Below are positions 1 through 7,573 of a stretch of DNA of 64,000 nucleotides, one piece after another (the stretch's first letter is position 1; every line of letters begins with the position of its first letter). This stretch comes from SZUA-100 sp965248135 (GTDB taxonomy: Bacteria > Pseudomonadota > Alphaproteobacteria > Rhizobiales > Rhizobiaceae). The notes under the pieces were generated by a model. It worked only from the letters and a program-made list of their open reading frames with translations, did no database searches and was not told the origin of the DNA. The stretch is from positions 372,001 through 436,000 of the forward strand of contig CBDFIN010000012.1 in the NCBI GenBank assembly GCA_965248135.1, in the 5' to 3' direction. The translations under genes were made by a program, and so were the position numbers.

Positions 1-501
1 CGGCGAACAAAGGTCGAAACTACTGTCAAATCGCTGCGGGAGAGATTTTCAGTGATCATGTCCTCCTTGGGTCTTGGCATTGTCCCGGTGATCTGGATCT
101 TCACCGGCTTTCCAAAGTCGCTTGATTATGCCCCCCAGCCGGTATTGGTTGTTATTGGTGCATTGGTGTGTATTCTGGCTTTATATTTGTTCCGAAGAAC
201 CCACAAGGCGCTCGGTGCCATGTGGTCCTTTGGGCTCGATATCAGAGACAACCATCATCTGGTGGTTGAAGGCATTTATCAAAAAGTTCGCCATCCGATG
301 TATTCCGCCTTCTGGCTTTGGGCGGTCGCGCAATTGTTGTTGCTGTCAAACTGGGCCGCCGGTCTTGCGGCAATTATCGGATTTGGCACACTTTATTTCC
401 TGCGCGTTGGACAGGAGGAAGCAATGATGATGAAGGAATTTGGAGAGGAATACGAAACCTATATGGCCCGGACGGGGCGAATAGTTCCAAAACTAAGATA
501 G
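1..501 (+). CDS. Isoprenylcysteine carboxyl methyltransferase-like membrane protein (5' end missing)
   Basis: The frame is open back to base 1, so the true start lies outside the window; an ATG at 52 is internal. About 166 residues are visible. Hydrophobic stretches (GLGIVPVIWIF, VLVVIGALVCILALYLF, and one after the HPMY motif) alternate with a polar segment containing VRHPMYSAFW. That is the conserved RHPxY core of the ICMT/phospholipid-methyltransferase fold, which methylates small or membrane-bound substrates with S-adenosylmethionine at the inner membrane. The tail (EEYETYMARTGRIVPKL) matches the usual ExxYxxYxxxxxRxxP ending of the family. The substrate cannot be told. It reads into the hydrolase at 574 with a 72-base gap. 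Confidence 0.75.
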   Translation, partial: RRTKVETTVKSLRERFSVIMSSLGLGIVPVIWIFTGFPKSLDYAPQPVLVVIGALVCILALYLFRRTHKALGAMWSFGLDIRDNHHLVVEGIYQKVRHPMYSAFWLWAVAQLLLLSNWAAGLAAIIGFGTLYFLRVGQEEAMMMKEFGEEYETYMARTGRIVPKLR

Positions 502-573
502 AGGTGGTAAAAGCCCCATGCCTCGCGTAGCCTCGAGTTGGCTGGGGGGTGACAGGAAAATCCGGTTGAACTG

Positions 574-1236
574 ATGATCACAAAAAGACTGTTTGCTGCT
601 TTTTTGCTGTTGTTTGGCCTCATGACTACCGGCGCTGGCGCCGGAGCATTTGCAAATGTTGAGCCGATCAACCTGCTGCTGCAGCCAGGCAATACAACAA
701 CCATTGCGGCCACCCGGCAGATTCGCGGACAGGTGCTGTTTATCCGCGGTATATTGGGAATATTTTCCCGCGGCCTCGACCAAATGGCAAATGATCTAAG
801 GCGGCGTGGTGTCAAAACCACGGTCATTCACCACACCGCCTGGCGTAAGGCTGCGGTGCAGATTATCAATAACCACAGACAAAATGGTCCCGCGCCGATT
901 GTCCTGATCGGTCACTCGCTGGGGGCAAACGCAATTTTGCGTATCGCCAAAATGCTGCATCAGCGGCATATCCCGGTGCGGTATCTTGTCACATTTGAAC
1001 CCAATATCCGCCTGCCTGTGACCTCTAATATAGAGGTGGCCGTCAATTATTACCTGTCCAATTCAGCTCTGGGAGTGCCGTTGCAGCGGGAGCCGGGCTC
1101 TAGTGGGTCGTTAAAAAACGTCGATCTGGTCAAGGTCCGTGGCATTGGTCACTTCAATATTGAAAAAAACACTGCACTGCAGCAGATCGTCATTCGCGAC
1201 GTGTTTTCGCACCTTGATCCCGCCGGCCTGCAATAG
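574..1236 (+). CDS. Exported alpha/beta-hydrolase (lipase/thioesterase-like)
   Basis: 220 residues. The N-terminus is a signal peptide or signal anchor (ITKRLFAAFLLLFGLMTTGAGAGAFA), so the protein is probably periplasmic or membrane-tethered. The nucleophile elbow GHSLG lies in IVLIGHSLGANAI, preceded by a strand (QVLFIRGILGIFS) and a helix typical of the fold. A late GIGHFNI could supply the catalytic His. The acid residue is not obvious; the Glu of LVTFEPN after strand 6 is a candidate. It resembles small serine hydrolases annotated as lipase or thioesterase-domain proteins. Substrate and pathway are unknown. The neighbours give no functional hint: a methyltransferase upstream and hemN downstream under its own promoter. 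Confidence 0.65.
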   Translation: MITKRLFAAFLLLFGLMTTGAGAGAFANVEPINLLLQPGNTTTIAATRQIRGQVLFIRGILGIFSRGLDQMANDLRRRGVKTTVIHHTAWRKAAVQIINNHRQNGPAPIVLIGHSLGANAILRIAKMLHQRHIPVRYLVTFEPNIRLPVTSNIEVAVNYYLSNSALGVPLQREPGSSGSLKNVDLVKVRGIGHFNIEKNTALQQIVIRDVFSHLDPAGLQ

Positions 1237-1340
1237 TTGTGCATTGTGTGCCGTCGATAGATAATTGGATGGCGCTGCTTTGATCAGGCAATATCGGTAT
1301 TACACATTTTGTTTTTTGTATGTATAATCGGCTAACCAAC

Positions 1341-1354
1341 TTGATCCTTGTCAA
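1341..1354 (+). promoter_or_regulatory. FNR/FnrL-type operator upstream of hemN
   Basis: TTGATCCTTGTCAA is one base away from the FNR/Anr consensus TTGAT-N4-ATCAA. It is centred about 63 bases before the hemN start at 1411. Oxygen-independent coproporphyrinogen oxidase genes of alphaproteobacteria are classic FnrL targets under low oxygen, so position and gene fit. The transcription start is not visible, so whether the box activates or represses is inferred. Confidence 0.7.
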
Positions 1355-1410
1355 TGTGCTGTCGATCAGCACACCTATATCTGCGAAATAGGATTATTGG
1401 AGTTCTTAGA

Positions 1411-2760
1411 ATGCAGCATGCGCTGATCGAAAAACACGCCAAACCGGTGCCGCGCTACACCAGCTACCCCACCGCGCCTCATTTCAACGAAAGCGTAGGT
1501 TCCGCTGCTTATAAAGAGTGGCTTTCTGCGCTCACCAGCGACCAAACCTTGTCGCTCTATGTTCACATTCCTTTTTGTGACACGCTTTGCTGGTTTTGCG
1601 GTTGCCACACCAAGCACACCTTAAAATACCAACCAATTCGGGAATATCTCCCGGTATTGAAAAAAGAAATATCGGCCGTTGCGGCGCTGGCAAAAAACCG
1701 GCCGACAGCAACCCGGCTGCATTGGGGCGGCGGCTCGCCGACTATTCTTAAGGCAGAAGATATCGTAGCACTTGGCGAGCACATTAAACAATCTTTCAAA
1801 TGCAGCGATACGCTTGAGTTTAGCATTGAGGTCGACCCGCGCGACATAAGTGACGCACAAATCGATGCGATGGCCAAGGCCGGCATGACCCGGGCCAGCA
1901 TCGGTGTCCAGGACTTTAATCTGCACGTCCAAGAGAAAATCAATCGCATTCAGACCTATGAGGAAACCCGCGATGTGGTGGAAAAGCTGCGCGCCCGCGG
2001 GGTCGCTTCCCTCAACCTCGACATCATCTACGGCCTACCCGACCAGTCGCTGAAAGATATTGAAACAACGGTAGAAAAGGTCATCGCGCTGTCACCTGAT
2101 CGGATAGCTTTTTTTGGTTATGCCCATGTTCCATGGATGAAAAAGCACCAGACGATGATTCTGGAAAAACACCTGCCCGGCACCATTGAACGGTTCAACC
2201 AGGCCGGTCGCGCTGCGAGTCTGTTGCTTGAGGCCGGTTATCTGCAGGTTGGTCTCGATCATTTTGCCAAGCCCGGGGATGCCCTGGCGCTGGCTCTCAA
2301 AGACGGCACACTTGGCCGCAACTTCCAGGGCTACACCGAAGACGACGCTGATGCGCTGATCGGTCTTGGTGCTTCATCGATTGGCAAACTGCCACAGGGC
2401 TATATCCAGAATATTACCGCAACTTCTGAATATATGCGCCAGGTCGAACAATCGGGAATTGCAGTCGCCAAGGGTTACGCTTTGAATGAAGAAGACCGCA
2501 TGCGCGCCTACCTGATCGAGCGGTTGATGTGTGACTACGAGATCGAAGGCCGCAATCTGTTGCAGCACTATGGCGATCTGGCCCGCCCGCTGGTCAAGGA
2601 ACTGGATGATCTGGCCGAAAATGACCAGGACGGCTTTTTTCACCGCCAGGGTACGCATTATTCCATCTCGGCTGATGGCCGCCCTTTCGTGCGCACTATC
2701 GCAGCCAATTTCGATACTTTTTTTGCATCCGGCAAAGCAAAACACTCCAGCGCTGTGTAG
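1411..2760 (+). CDS. hemN: Oxygen-independent coproporphyrinogen III oxidase
   Basis: Radical SAM enzyme of haem synthesis. It oxidatively decarboxylates coproporphyrinogen III to protoporphyrinogen IX without oxygen, in the cytoplasm. 449 residues, the normal length. The N-terminus KPVPRYTSYPTAPHF is diagnostic of HemN as opposed to HemW-like proteins. The [4Fe-4S] motif Cx3Cx2C is in PFCDTLCWFCGCH, followed by the GGGSPT loop and the HemN C-terminal domain (EDRMRAYLIERLMC). An ATG at 1348 is in frame, but the start at 1411 is preferred: it has GGAG 8 bases upstream, gives the family N-terminus, and leaves the FNR box outside the gene. The gene stands alone. Confidence 0.95.
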   Translation: MQHALIEKHAKPVPRYTSYPTAPHFNESVGSAAYKEWLSALTSDQTLSLYVHIPFCDTLCWFCGCHTKHTLKYQPIREYLPVLKKEISAVAALAKNRPTATRLHWGGGSPTILKAEDIVALGEHIKQSFKCSDTLEFSIEVDPRDISDAQIDAMAKAGMTRASIGVQDFNLHVQEKINRIQTYEETRDVVEKLRARGVASLNLDIIYGLPDQSLKDIETTVEKVIALSPDRIAFFGYAHVPWMKKHQTMILEKHLPGTIERFNQAGRAASLLLEAGYLQVGLDHFAKPGDALALALKDGTLGRNFQGYTEDDADALIGLGASSIGKLPQGYIQNITATSEYMRQVEQSGIAVAKGYALNEEDRMRAYLIERLMCDYEIEGRNLLQHYGDLARPLVKELDDLAENDQDGFFHRQGTHYSISADGRPFVRTIAANFDTFFASGKAKHSSAV

Positions 2761-3286
2761 GATATTTTCAACCGCTAATTCAGTGAGTTATGCCACAGGA
2801 ACTTGGTATTATTCAGCCGCTCAAGGCCGCAATAGCATGATTACTTTAATGTGATCATGCCATCAGGAGCGCACAGCGACCGGCGCCTTCGCGCCGCCCC
2901 CCGTGGAGGCCCGGGCGCAGCCCGGATTGGCCGTGAGCAAAGAGAGTACTGATCGAATCAATTTGAAGGTGTCCAGCAATACGGGCTGTGCCCGGGGCCT
3001 TGGCATCACGGCGGTCGCTTGAAAGAAAGTTCATCCGCATGGCGCCCGAATGGAGGGATTTTTTCAAAGAAAAATCTCGGGAATTCGGGTCAGCCTTGCG
3101 CATTGCTCATGTGAGGACGGTGATTGAGGCGCAAAAAGCGCCGCAAAGAACCGCCCGCAGCGGAGCAAACTAACAAAATACGTGCAAATCGCTTTCAAGC
3201 GATTGCCGTGGCCTTGGCATAATTTGCTTGATTTTTTCTCATGTTAGGAACAGATAAAGGGATACAATAATACGGGTTAATCGAGC
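2761..3286. other. Non-coding gap with long hairpin
   Basis: 526 bases with no convincing gene; short frames on both strands have no family features. A long imperfect palindrome lies at 3045-3089: arms CCCGAAT..GATTTTT and AAAAATC..ATTCGGG around a TCAAAG loop. A GC-rich stretch at 2880-2935 also looks structured. TTGGTATTATTC at about 2806-2817 resembles the terminal repeat of the element at 20823, but the match is too short to call a copy. Confidence 0.4.
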
Positions 3287-4093
3287 ATGCTGGTCGCAAG
3301 TTTTCCAATGTACAACTTTCCTGAAATCCAGGCGGCGCAATCAGCGTTCTGGAAAGGGATTGCCACCTATTTCGCCCGCGAAGGCATAGAGGATCTGCCC
3401 GACAATTTGGCCCACGGCCAGCCGTTGGCGAAATTGCTATCAGATGAGAATATGCTTCTCAGCCAGTGCTGCGGCTATGACGTTGTCCGGAGATATCGGC
3501 AATCGCTAACGCCGATCGCTGCGCCCATGTTCGATGTCCGGGAGTGTTCAGGGCATGAATATTCCAGCCTGGTGATCGTCGCCGAGGATAGCCCGTTTCA
3601 CGACGTGCTTGAAATGCGCGGCTGTGCCGCCGCTGCCAACGGGCCGGAATCCCATTCTGGCATGAACTCGCTTCGTCATCTGGTGGCACCACTGAATGTG
3701 GGCGGATCATTTTTTGGCTCCGTGACCTATTCGGGTGGCCACGCGCAAAGCCTGAAACTTATCCAAAATGGTCTGGCCGATGTCGCTGCTATAGATAGTG
3801 TCACCTATACGCTGCTTGTGCATTACCGCTCTGAGGCTATCGCTGGTACGCGGATACTCGGTCGCACGTTCTTTGCTCCAGCGCCGCCCTACGTCACCCA
3901 TGTCAATCGCGGAAGCGACATCGTACATCGCATGAAGAACGCTTTGCAAAAGGCGTTTAACGATCCTGAGCTTGAATCTTGTCGCGCTGATCTCCTGCTC
4001 AAGGGGATCAGTGATCTCGACACGGCAAATTATGAAAAAGTTCTGGATTTCGAGACTTACGCCGCAAAGCTTGGCTACCCGGAGCTACGATAA
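3287..4093 (+). CDS. PhnD-like phosphate/phosphonate-type periplasmic binding protein
   Basis: 268 residues related to the PhnD family of ABC substrate-binding proteins. The opening ASFPMYNFPEI is typical of the orphan group whose members start SLPMYxxPEx. GGSFFGSVTYSGGHAQSLKLIQNGLADVAAIDSVTY is the characteristic fold-2 segment with SGGHxxSLxL and AAIDxVTY. No clear signal peptide precedes it and no ABC permease or ATPase gene is adjacent, so transport is not implied; many orphans of this group have no known partner. The start could also be the ATG at 3308. Neither start has a good ribosome binding site. The gene ends 2 bases before a CoA-transferase fragment, which suggests a deletion junction. 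Confidence 0.75.
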   Translation: MLVASFPMYNFPEIQAAQSAFWKGIATYFAREGIEDLPDNLAHGQPLAKLLSDENMLLSQCCGYDVVRRYRQSLTPIAAPMFDVRECSGHEYSSLVIVAEDSPFHDVLEMRGCAAAANGPESHSGMNSLRHLVAPLNVGGSFFGSVTYSGGHAQSLKLIQNGLADVAAIDSVTYTLLVHYRSEAIAGTRILGRTFFAPAPPYVTHVNRGSDIVHRMKNALQKAFNDPELESCRADLLLKGISDLDTANYEKVLDFETYAAKLGYPELR

Positions 4094-4095
4094 CG

Positions 4096-4291
4096 CGGCA
4101 AAGGTATGGCACTGAGCGTTGTGTAATTCAGCTTACCGAAAAAGGCCTTGTCACAACCAAAATCATGCCAGGCATTGATGTCGAGAGGGATATTGTCGCG
4201 GCATCTCAAGGACCGTGTCACTGTCACAGAAAATGCCAGGCAAATGCCGACCGCCTTGCTCAGCGCCGGGCCAATGGGGATGACATTATGA
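4096..4291 (+). pseudogene. C-terminal remnant of an acyl-CoA:acetate/3-ketoacid CoA-transferase
   Basis: Reading from 4096, the frame gives RYGTERCVIQLTEKGL followed by VTTKIMPGIDVERDIVAA. This is the conserved end of the beta-type CoA-transferase domain (TERAVFELTxxGLxLxEIAPGIDxxxDI). After about 4205 the sense continues one frame over (RVTVTENARQMPTALL, ending PMGMTL, TGA at 4289-4291), like the usual PMGL tail. So there is one frameshift, and everything upstream of the last 60-70 residues is gone. The TGA overlaps the ATG of the enoyl-CoA hydratase (ATGA at 4288), the mark of an old translationally coupled pair for acyl-CoA metabolism. Confidence 0.7.
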
Positions 4292-5055
4292 GCGAAATAC
4301 GATTTACTGTTCGCAATCAATTGGCCGAAATTGAGCTTAACAATCCGGCCAAATTGAACGCCCTGACGCCGGAAATGTTGGCCGAAATTGCCCGCGTCTG
4401 CGATATCATCGAACAGGATCCATCGATTGCCGGTGTTATTTTATCGGCCTCAGGCGATCGCTTCTTTTGTGCGGGTGCTGATATTAATGCCTGGGCCGAT
4501 TTGTCGCCAGATCAGTTTTCCCGGCAATGGGTGCGACAGGGGCACCGGGTTTTCGATCGTTTGGCCCGGTTGTCGAAACCCACGATAGCAGCGCTTGCCG
4601 GCAATGCTTTTGGCGGTGGGCTTGAACTTGTGGCGACCTGCGATATCAGGGTCGCTGCACCCGACGTTGAATTCGCCCTGCCTGAAAGTTCGGTGGGTAT
4701 TATTCCTGGATGGTCGGGAACCCAGCGTCTGGGCCGTCTGTTACCGGAGTCTGTTTTGAAGGAGATGGTGCTTTTCGGACGTAAAATATCATCAAAACGT
4801 GCTTTGAAATTGGGTTTTGTTGCAGAAATCTCACCAAAGCCTATAGACACGGCCCGAACAATCGCTGACAATTTACGTTCAACTTCTCCAAGAGCGACGG
4901 AGATAGCCAAATATATGATTCACGCGGCGGCAGACGAAGACACCGCGGCCATGATTGATGCGTTAGGAAGCGGAATGGCGGCAGCCACAAGCGATAAGGC
5001 CGAAGGCGTTGCGGCATTTCGCGCCAAACGTAAACCGGATTTCTTTGGAACCTGA
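4288..5055 (+). CDS. Enoyl-CoA hydratase/isomerase family protein
   Basis: 255 residues, normal crotonase length. The start at 4288 (MSEIRFTVRNQLAEIELN) is chosen because upstream in-frame codons belong to the CoA-transferase remnant; GGGGATGAC precedes it. Crotonase features: oxyanion-hole segments GDRFFCAGADI and AGNAFGGGLELVATCD, then ALPESSVGIIPGWSGTQRLGRLLP. Both acidic positions used by hydratases (Glu in GGGLEL and in PESSVG) are present, so hydratase chemistry on an acyl-CoA is likely. The exact substrate is unknown. It was originally coupled to a CoA-transferase, which points to a short catabolic route ending in CoA thioesters. The next 218 bases up to the sugar-binding protein hold no recognisable gene. 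Confidence 0.85.
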   Translation: MSEIRFTVRNQLAEIELNNPAKLNALTPEMLAEIARVCDIIEQDPSIAGVILSASGDRFFCAGADINAWADLSPDQFSRQWVRQGHRVFDRLARLSKPTIAALAGNAFGGGLELVATCDIRVAAPDVEFALPESSVGIIPGWSGTQRLGRLLPESVLKEMVLFGRKISSKRALKLGFVAEISPKPIDTARTIADNLRSTSPRATEIAKYMIHAAADEDTAAMIDALGSGMAAATSDKAEGVAAFRAKRKPDFFGT

Positions 5056-5273
5056 CATGACTGAGATTTACATCAATGTGACCGCAAGGATATTTGCTGA
5101 AGGCAAGCAAAGTGTCGCCGGTGGTGAACTGGCCAATACAGCCTTGAAGAATTCCTTAAGGTGAAGACCCTGACGATGCGGATTGGCCGCACACGGGCGC
5201 CTTGGGTGAAGGCCGCTTGACCGCACCTTGGTCAACGGAATCGAACTGAACGCATACAACCTGGAGGATTAAA

Positions 5274-6518
5274 ATGCGTATTATCAAAAAAAGCCTAATT
5301 GCCGCTTTGGCTTTGGCAAGCACAACCGTGCTGGCCAGGGCCGCTGAAGTTGAAGTTCTGCATTGGTGGACTTCAGGCGGTGAAGCTGCTGCATTGGAAG
5401 TGTTGAAAAAAGACCTTGAAGGCAAAGGCGTTACCTGGAAAGACATGCCGGTTGCCGGCGGCGGCGGTGAAGCGGCCATGACCGCCTTGCGTGCCCGCGT
5501 TACCGGCGGCAATGCACCAACTGCCGTGCAGGCGCTTGGTTTCGACATTACCGACTGGGCAAAACAGGGCGTGGTTGGCGACTTGAGCGATGTTGCCGCC
5601 AAGGAAAACTGGGACAAGGTTATCCCGACCGCGTTGCAGAAATTTTCCAAATATGACGGCAAATGGATTGCAGCACCCGTCAACGTTCACTCAACCAACT
5701 GGGTATGGATCAACAAGTCGGCGCTTGATGCAGCCGGTGGTGCAGCGCCAAAAACCTGGGACGAGTTGGTTGCCGTACTCGACGCGATGAAAGCAAATGG
5801 CATCACCCCGCTTGCCCATGGTGGTCAACCCTGGCAGGACGCAACCATATTTGATGGTGTTCTTCTTTCCCTCGGTAACGATTTCTACAAGGCCTCGATG
5901 GTCGACCTCGACCCGGCTGCACTGGGCGGCGAAAAGATGGTTGAAGCATTCCGTCGTCTGGCCAAGCTGCGCACCTATGTCGATGACAACTTCTCCGGCC
6001 GCGACTGGAACCTTGCCTCTGCCATGGTGATCGAAGGCAAAGGCGGCATGCAGATGATGGGTGACTGGGCCAAGGGTGAATTCATCAAGGCCGGTAAGAA
6101 ACCTGGCGCCGATTTCGTCTGCATTCGCTTTCCCGGCACCCAGGGTTCCGTCACCTTCAACTCCGACCAGTTCATGATGTTCAAGGTTGGCGATGATTCC
6201 AAGGCGGCCCAGCTGCAAATGGCCTCGGCTATCGAAAGCCCCACCTTCCAGTCGGCTTTCAACGTGGTGAAGGGTTCTGTCCCCGCCCGTACCGACGTTT
6301 CCGATGCGGCATTCGATGATTGCGGCAAAAAAGGCATTGCTGATCTTGCTGAAGCCAATACCAATGGCACTCTTTACGGTTCTGCCGCTCATGGACATGC
6401 CGCGCCTGCTGCTGTCAAGAATGCACTTTATGACGTTGTGACTGCTGCATTTAACGGTGAGTTTGAGCCTGAAGCCGCTGCTGCGGAATTGGTAAAGGTA
6501 ATAGCTGACGCTAAGTAA
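5274..6518 (+). CDS. Carbohydrate ABC transporter substrate-binding protein (family 1)
   Basis: 414 residues with a Sec signal peptide (MRIIKKSLIAALALASTTVLARAAEVEV). The mature start VEVLHWWTSGGEAAALEVLKK and the segment ALRARVTGGNAPTAVQ match the GtsA/glucose-mannose type of MalE-like binding proteins in proteobacteria. It should capture a mono- or oligosaccharide in the periplasm and deliver it to the permease pair encoded just downstream. CTGGAGG ends 7 bases before the start and is an excellent ribosome binding site. A hairpin follows the gene, which usually lets the binding protein outnumber the membrane parts. The sugar is not deducible; glucose or mannose by analogy with GtsABCD. Confidence 0.88.
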   Translation: MRIIKKSLIAALALASTTVLARAAEVEVLHWWTSGGEAAALEVLKKDLEGKGVTWKDMPVAGGGGEAAMTALRARVTGGNAPTAVQALGFDITDWAKQGVVGDLSDVAAKENWDKVIPTALQKFSKYDGKWIAAPVNVHSTNWVWINKSALDAAGGAAPKTWDELVAVLDAMKANGITPLAHGGQPWQDATIFDGVLLSLGNDFYKASMVDLDPAALGGEKMVEAFRRLAKLRTYVDDNFSGRDWNLASAMVIEGKGGMQMMGDWAKGEFIKAGKKPGADFVCIRFPGTQGSVTFNSDQFMMFKVGDDSKAAQLQMASAIESPTFQSAFNVVKGSVPARTDVSDAAFDDCGKKGIADLAEANTNGTLYGSAAHGHAAPAAVKNALYDVVTAAFNGEFEPEAAAAELVKVIADAK

Positions 6519-6528
6519 CCTCCGACCT

Positions 6529-6557
6529 GCCGGGCGGCATCAACATAGCCGCCCGGT
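6529..6557 (+). other. Intercistronic stem-loop after the sugar-binding-protein gene
   Basis: CCGGGCGGC at 6530-6538 pairs perfectly with GCCGCCCGG at 6548-6556 around a 9-base loop. There is no T-run, so it is not a full terminator. Such hairpins between binding-protein and permease genes are known to stabilise the upstream mRNA and reduce expression downstream. Confidence 0.7.
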
Positions 6558-6625
6558 AGTTCCTAATTTCAGTCTGATCCCTGGTTTGAAGTTGCTGCCT
6601 ATGCTGCAACGAGGTGGGATCGATT

Positions 6626-7573
6626 ATGCAAAATCAAAGGATTTCGGTGATGACAAACCGGGCTAGTCGTGCGGCGCATTGGCGTAAGGACACAGTTGGT
6701 TGGTTTCAAAACAGCCTGCCGAAACTGGTACTTGCGCCGAGCTTTGCTGCCATTTTGGTCTGTGTTTACGGCTTCATCATATTTACTGTTTTCCTGTCAT
6801 TCACCAACGCCAAACTGCTGCCGACCGACTTCACCGAATTCGTCGGCTTCAAAAACTATGTGCGACTGTTCGATCACCGAAATTGGCAAATTTCGCTGAA
6901 AAATCTGGCAATATTCGCGCCCCTTTACATGATCCTATGTACAATTATCGGCCTTGGACTGGCAATTTTGCTGGATCAGAAGATCCGTATCGAGGGCCTG
7001 TTGCGACCAATCTACCTCTATCCGATGGCGCTTTCATTTATTGTCACCGGTGTCGCGTGGAAATGGTTTCTTGATCCGGGCATCGGGCTTCAGGCGGTGG
7101 TTCAAAGCTGGGGGTTTGAGGATTTTTCCTTCCGGTGGATCAAGGACAGCAAGCTGGCGATCTATACCATTGTGGCTGCTGCGGTGTGGCAATCCTCCGG
7201 CTTTGTTATGGCAATGTTTCTTGCCGGTCTGCGCGGCATCGACAACGAGATTCTTAAAGCTGCTCAAATCGACGGTGCCTCGAATTGGCATTTATACAGC
7301 CGTATCGTTATTCCGCTGATGCGCCCGGCGTTTATCTCGGCCTTTGTGGTTCTCGCCCATCTGTCGATCAAGACCTATGACCTGGTGATTGCCATGACCG
7401 GCGGCGGCCCTGGCCGTGCAACTTATATCCCGGCCATTGCGATGTATGATTTCACCTTCACGCGCCAGTCGATGGGCATTGGCGCTTCTTCGGCGATTGT
7501 CATGTTGGGCATGATTGCTGCCGTGATCGTGCCCTACCTCTATTCCGAACTTCGCGAAGGGAGACAGGCATGA
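6626..7573 (+). CDS. Sugar ABC transporter permease (MalF/GtsB type)
   Basis: 315 residues with about six hydrophobic segments, from residue ~35 (LVLAPSFAAILVCVYGFIIFTVFLSF) to the C-terminus. The EAA loop that docks to the ATPase is at EILKAAQIDGASNWHLYSRIVIPLMRPAF. The short N-terminal cytoplasmic tail and overall length match the B-type subunit of GtsABC-like importers. The start ATG at 6626 has GAGGTGGGA 6 bases upstream; a GTG at 6614 is in frame but lies inside that ribosome binding site. The gene overlaps the next permease by 4 bases (ATGA), indicating translational coupling. Confidence 0.9.
   Translation: MQNQRISVMTNRASRAAHWRKDTVGWFQNSLPKLVLAPSFAAILVCVYGFIIFTVFLSFTNAKLLPTDFTEFVGFKNYVRLFDHRNWQISLKNLAIFAPLYMILCTIIGLGLAILLDQKIRIEGLLRPIYLYPMALSFIVTGVAWKWFLDPGIGLQAVVQSWGFEDFSFRWIKDSKLAIYTIVAAAVWQSSGFVMAMFLAGLRGIDNEILKAAQIDGASNWHLYSRIVIPLMRPAFISAFVVLAHLSIKTYDLVIAMTGGGPGRATYIPAIAMYDFTFTRQSMGIGASSAIVMLGMIAAVIVPYLYSELREGRQA

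Noticed and set aside
2855..3173. Frames on both strands downstream of hemN
   Set aside because: They overlap each other over a GC-rich palindromic region, with Arg/Ser/Gly-rich composition and no domain; treated as non-coding.
5057..5164. 35-codon frame between the enoyl-CoA hydratase and the sugar-binding-protein gene
   Set aside because: It opens one base after the hydratase stop but shows no recognisable motif, and nothing after it continues the sense. More likely spacer or debris than a gene.
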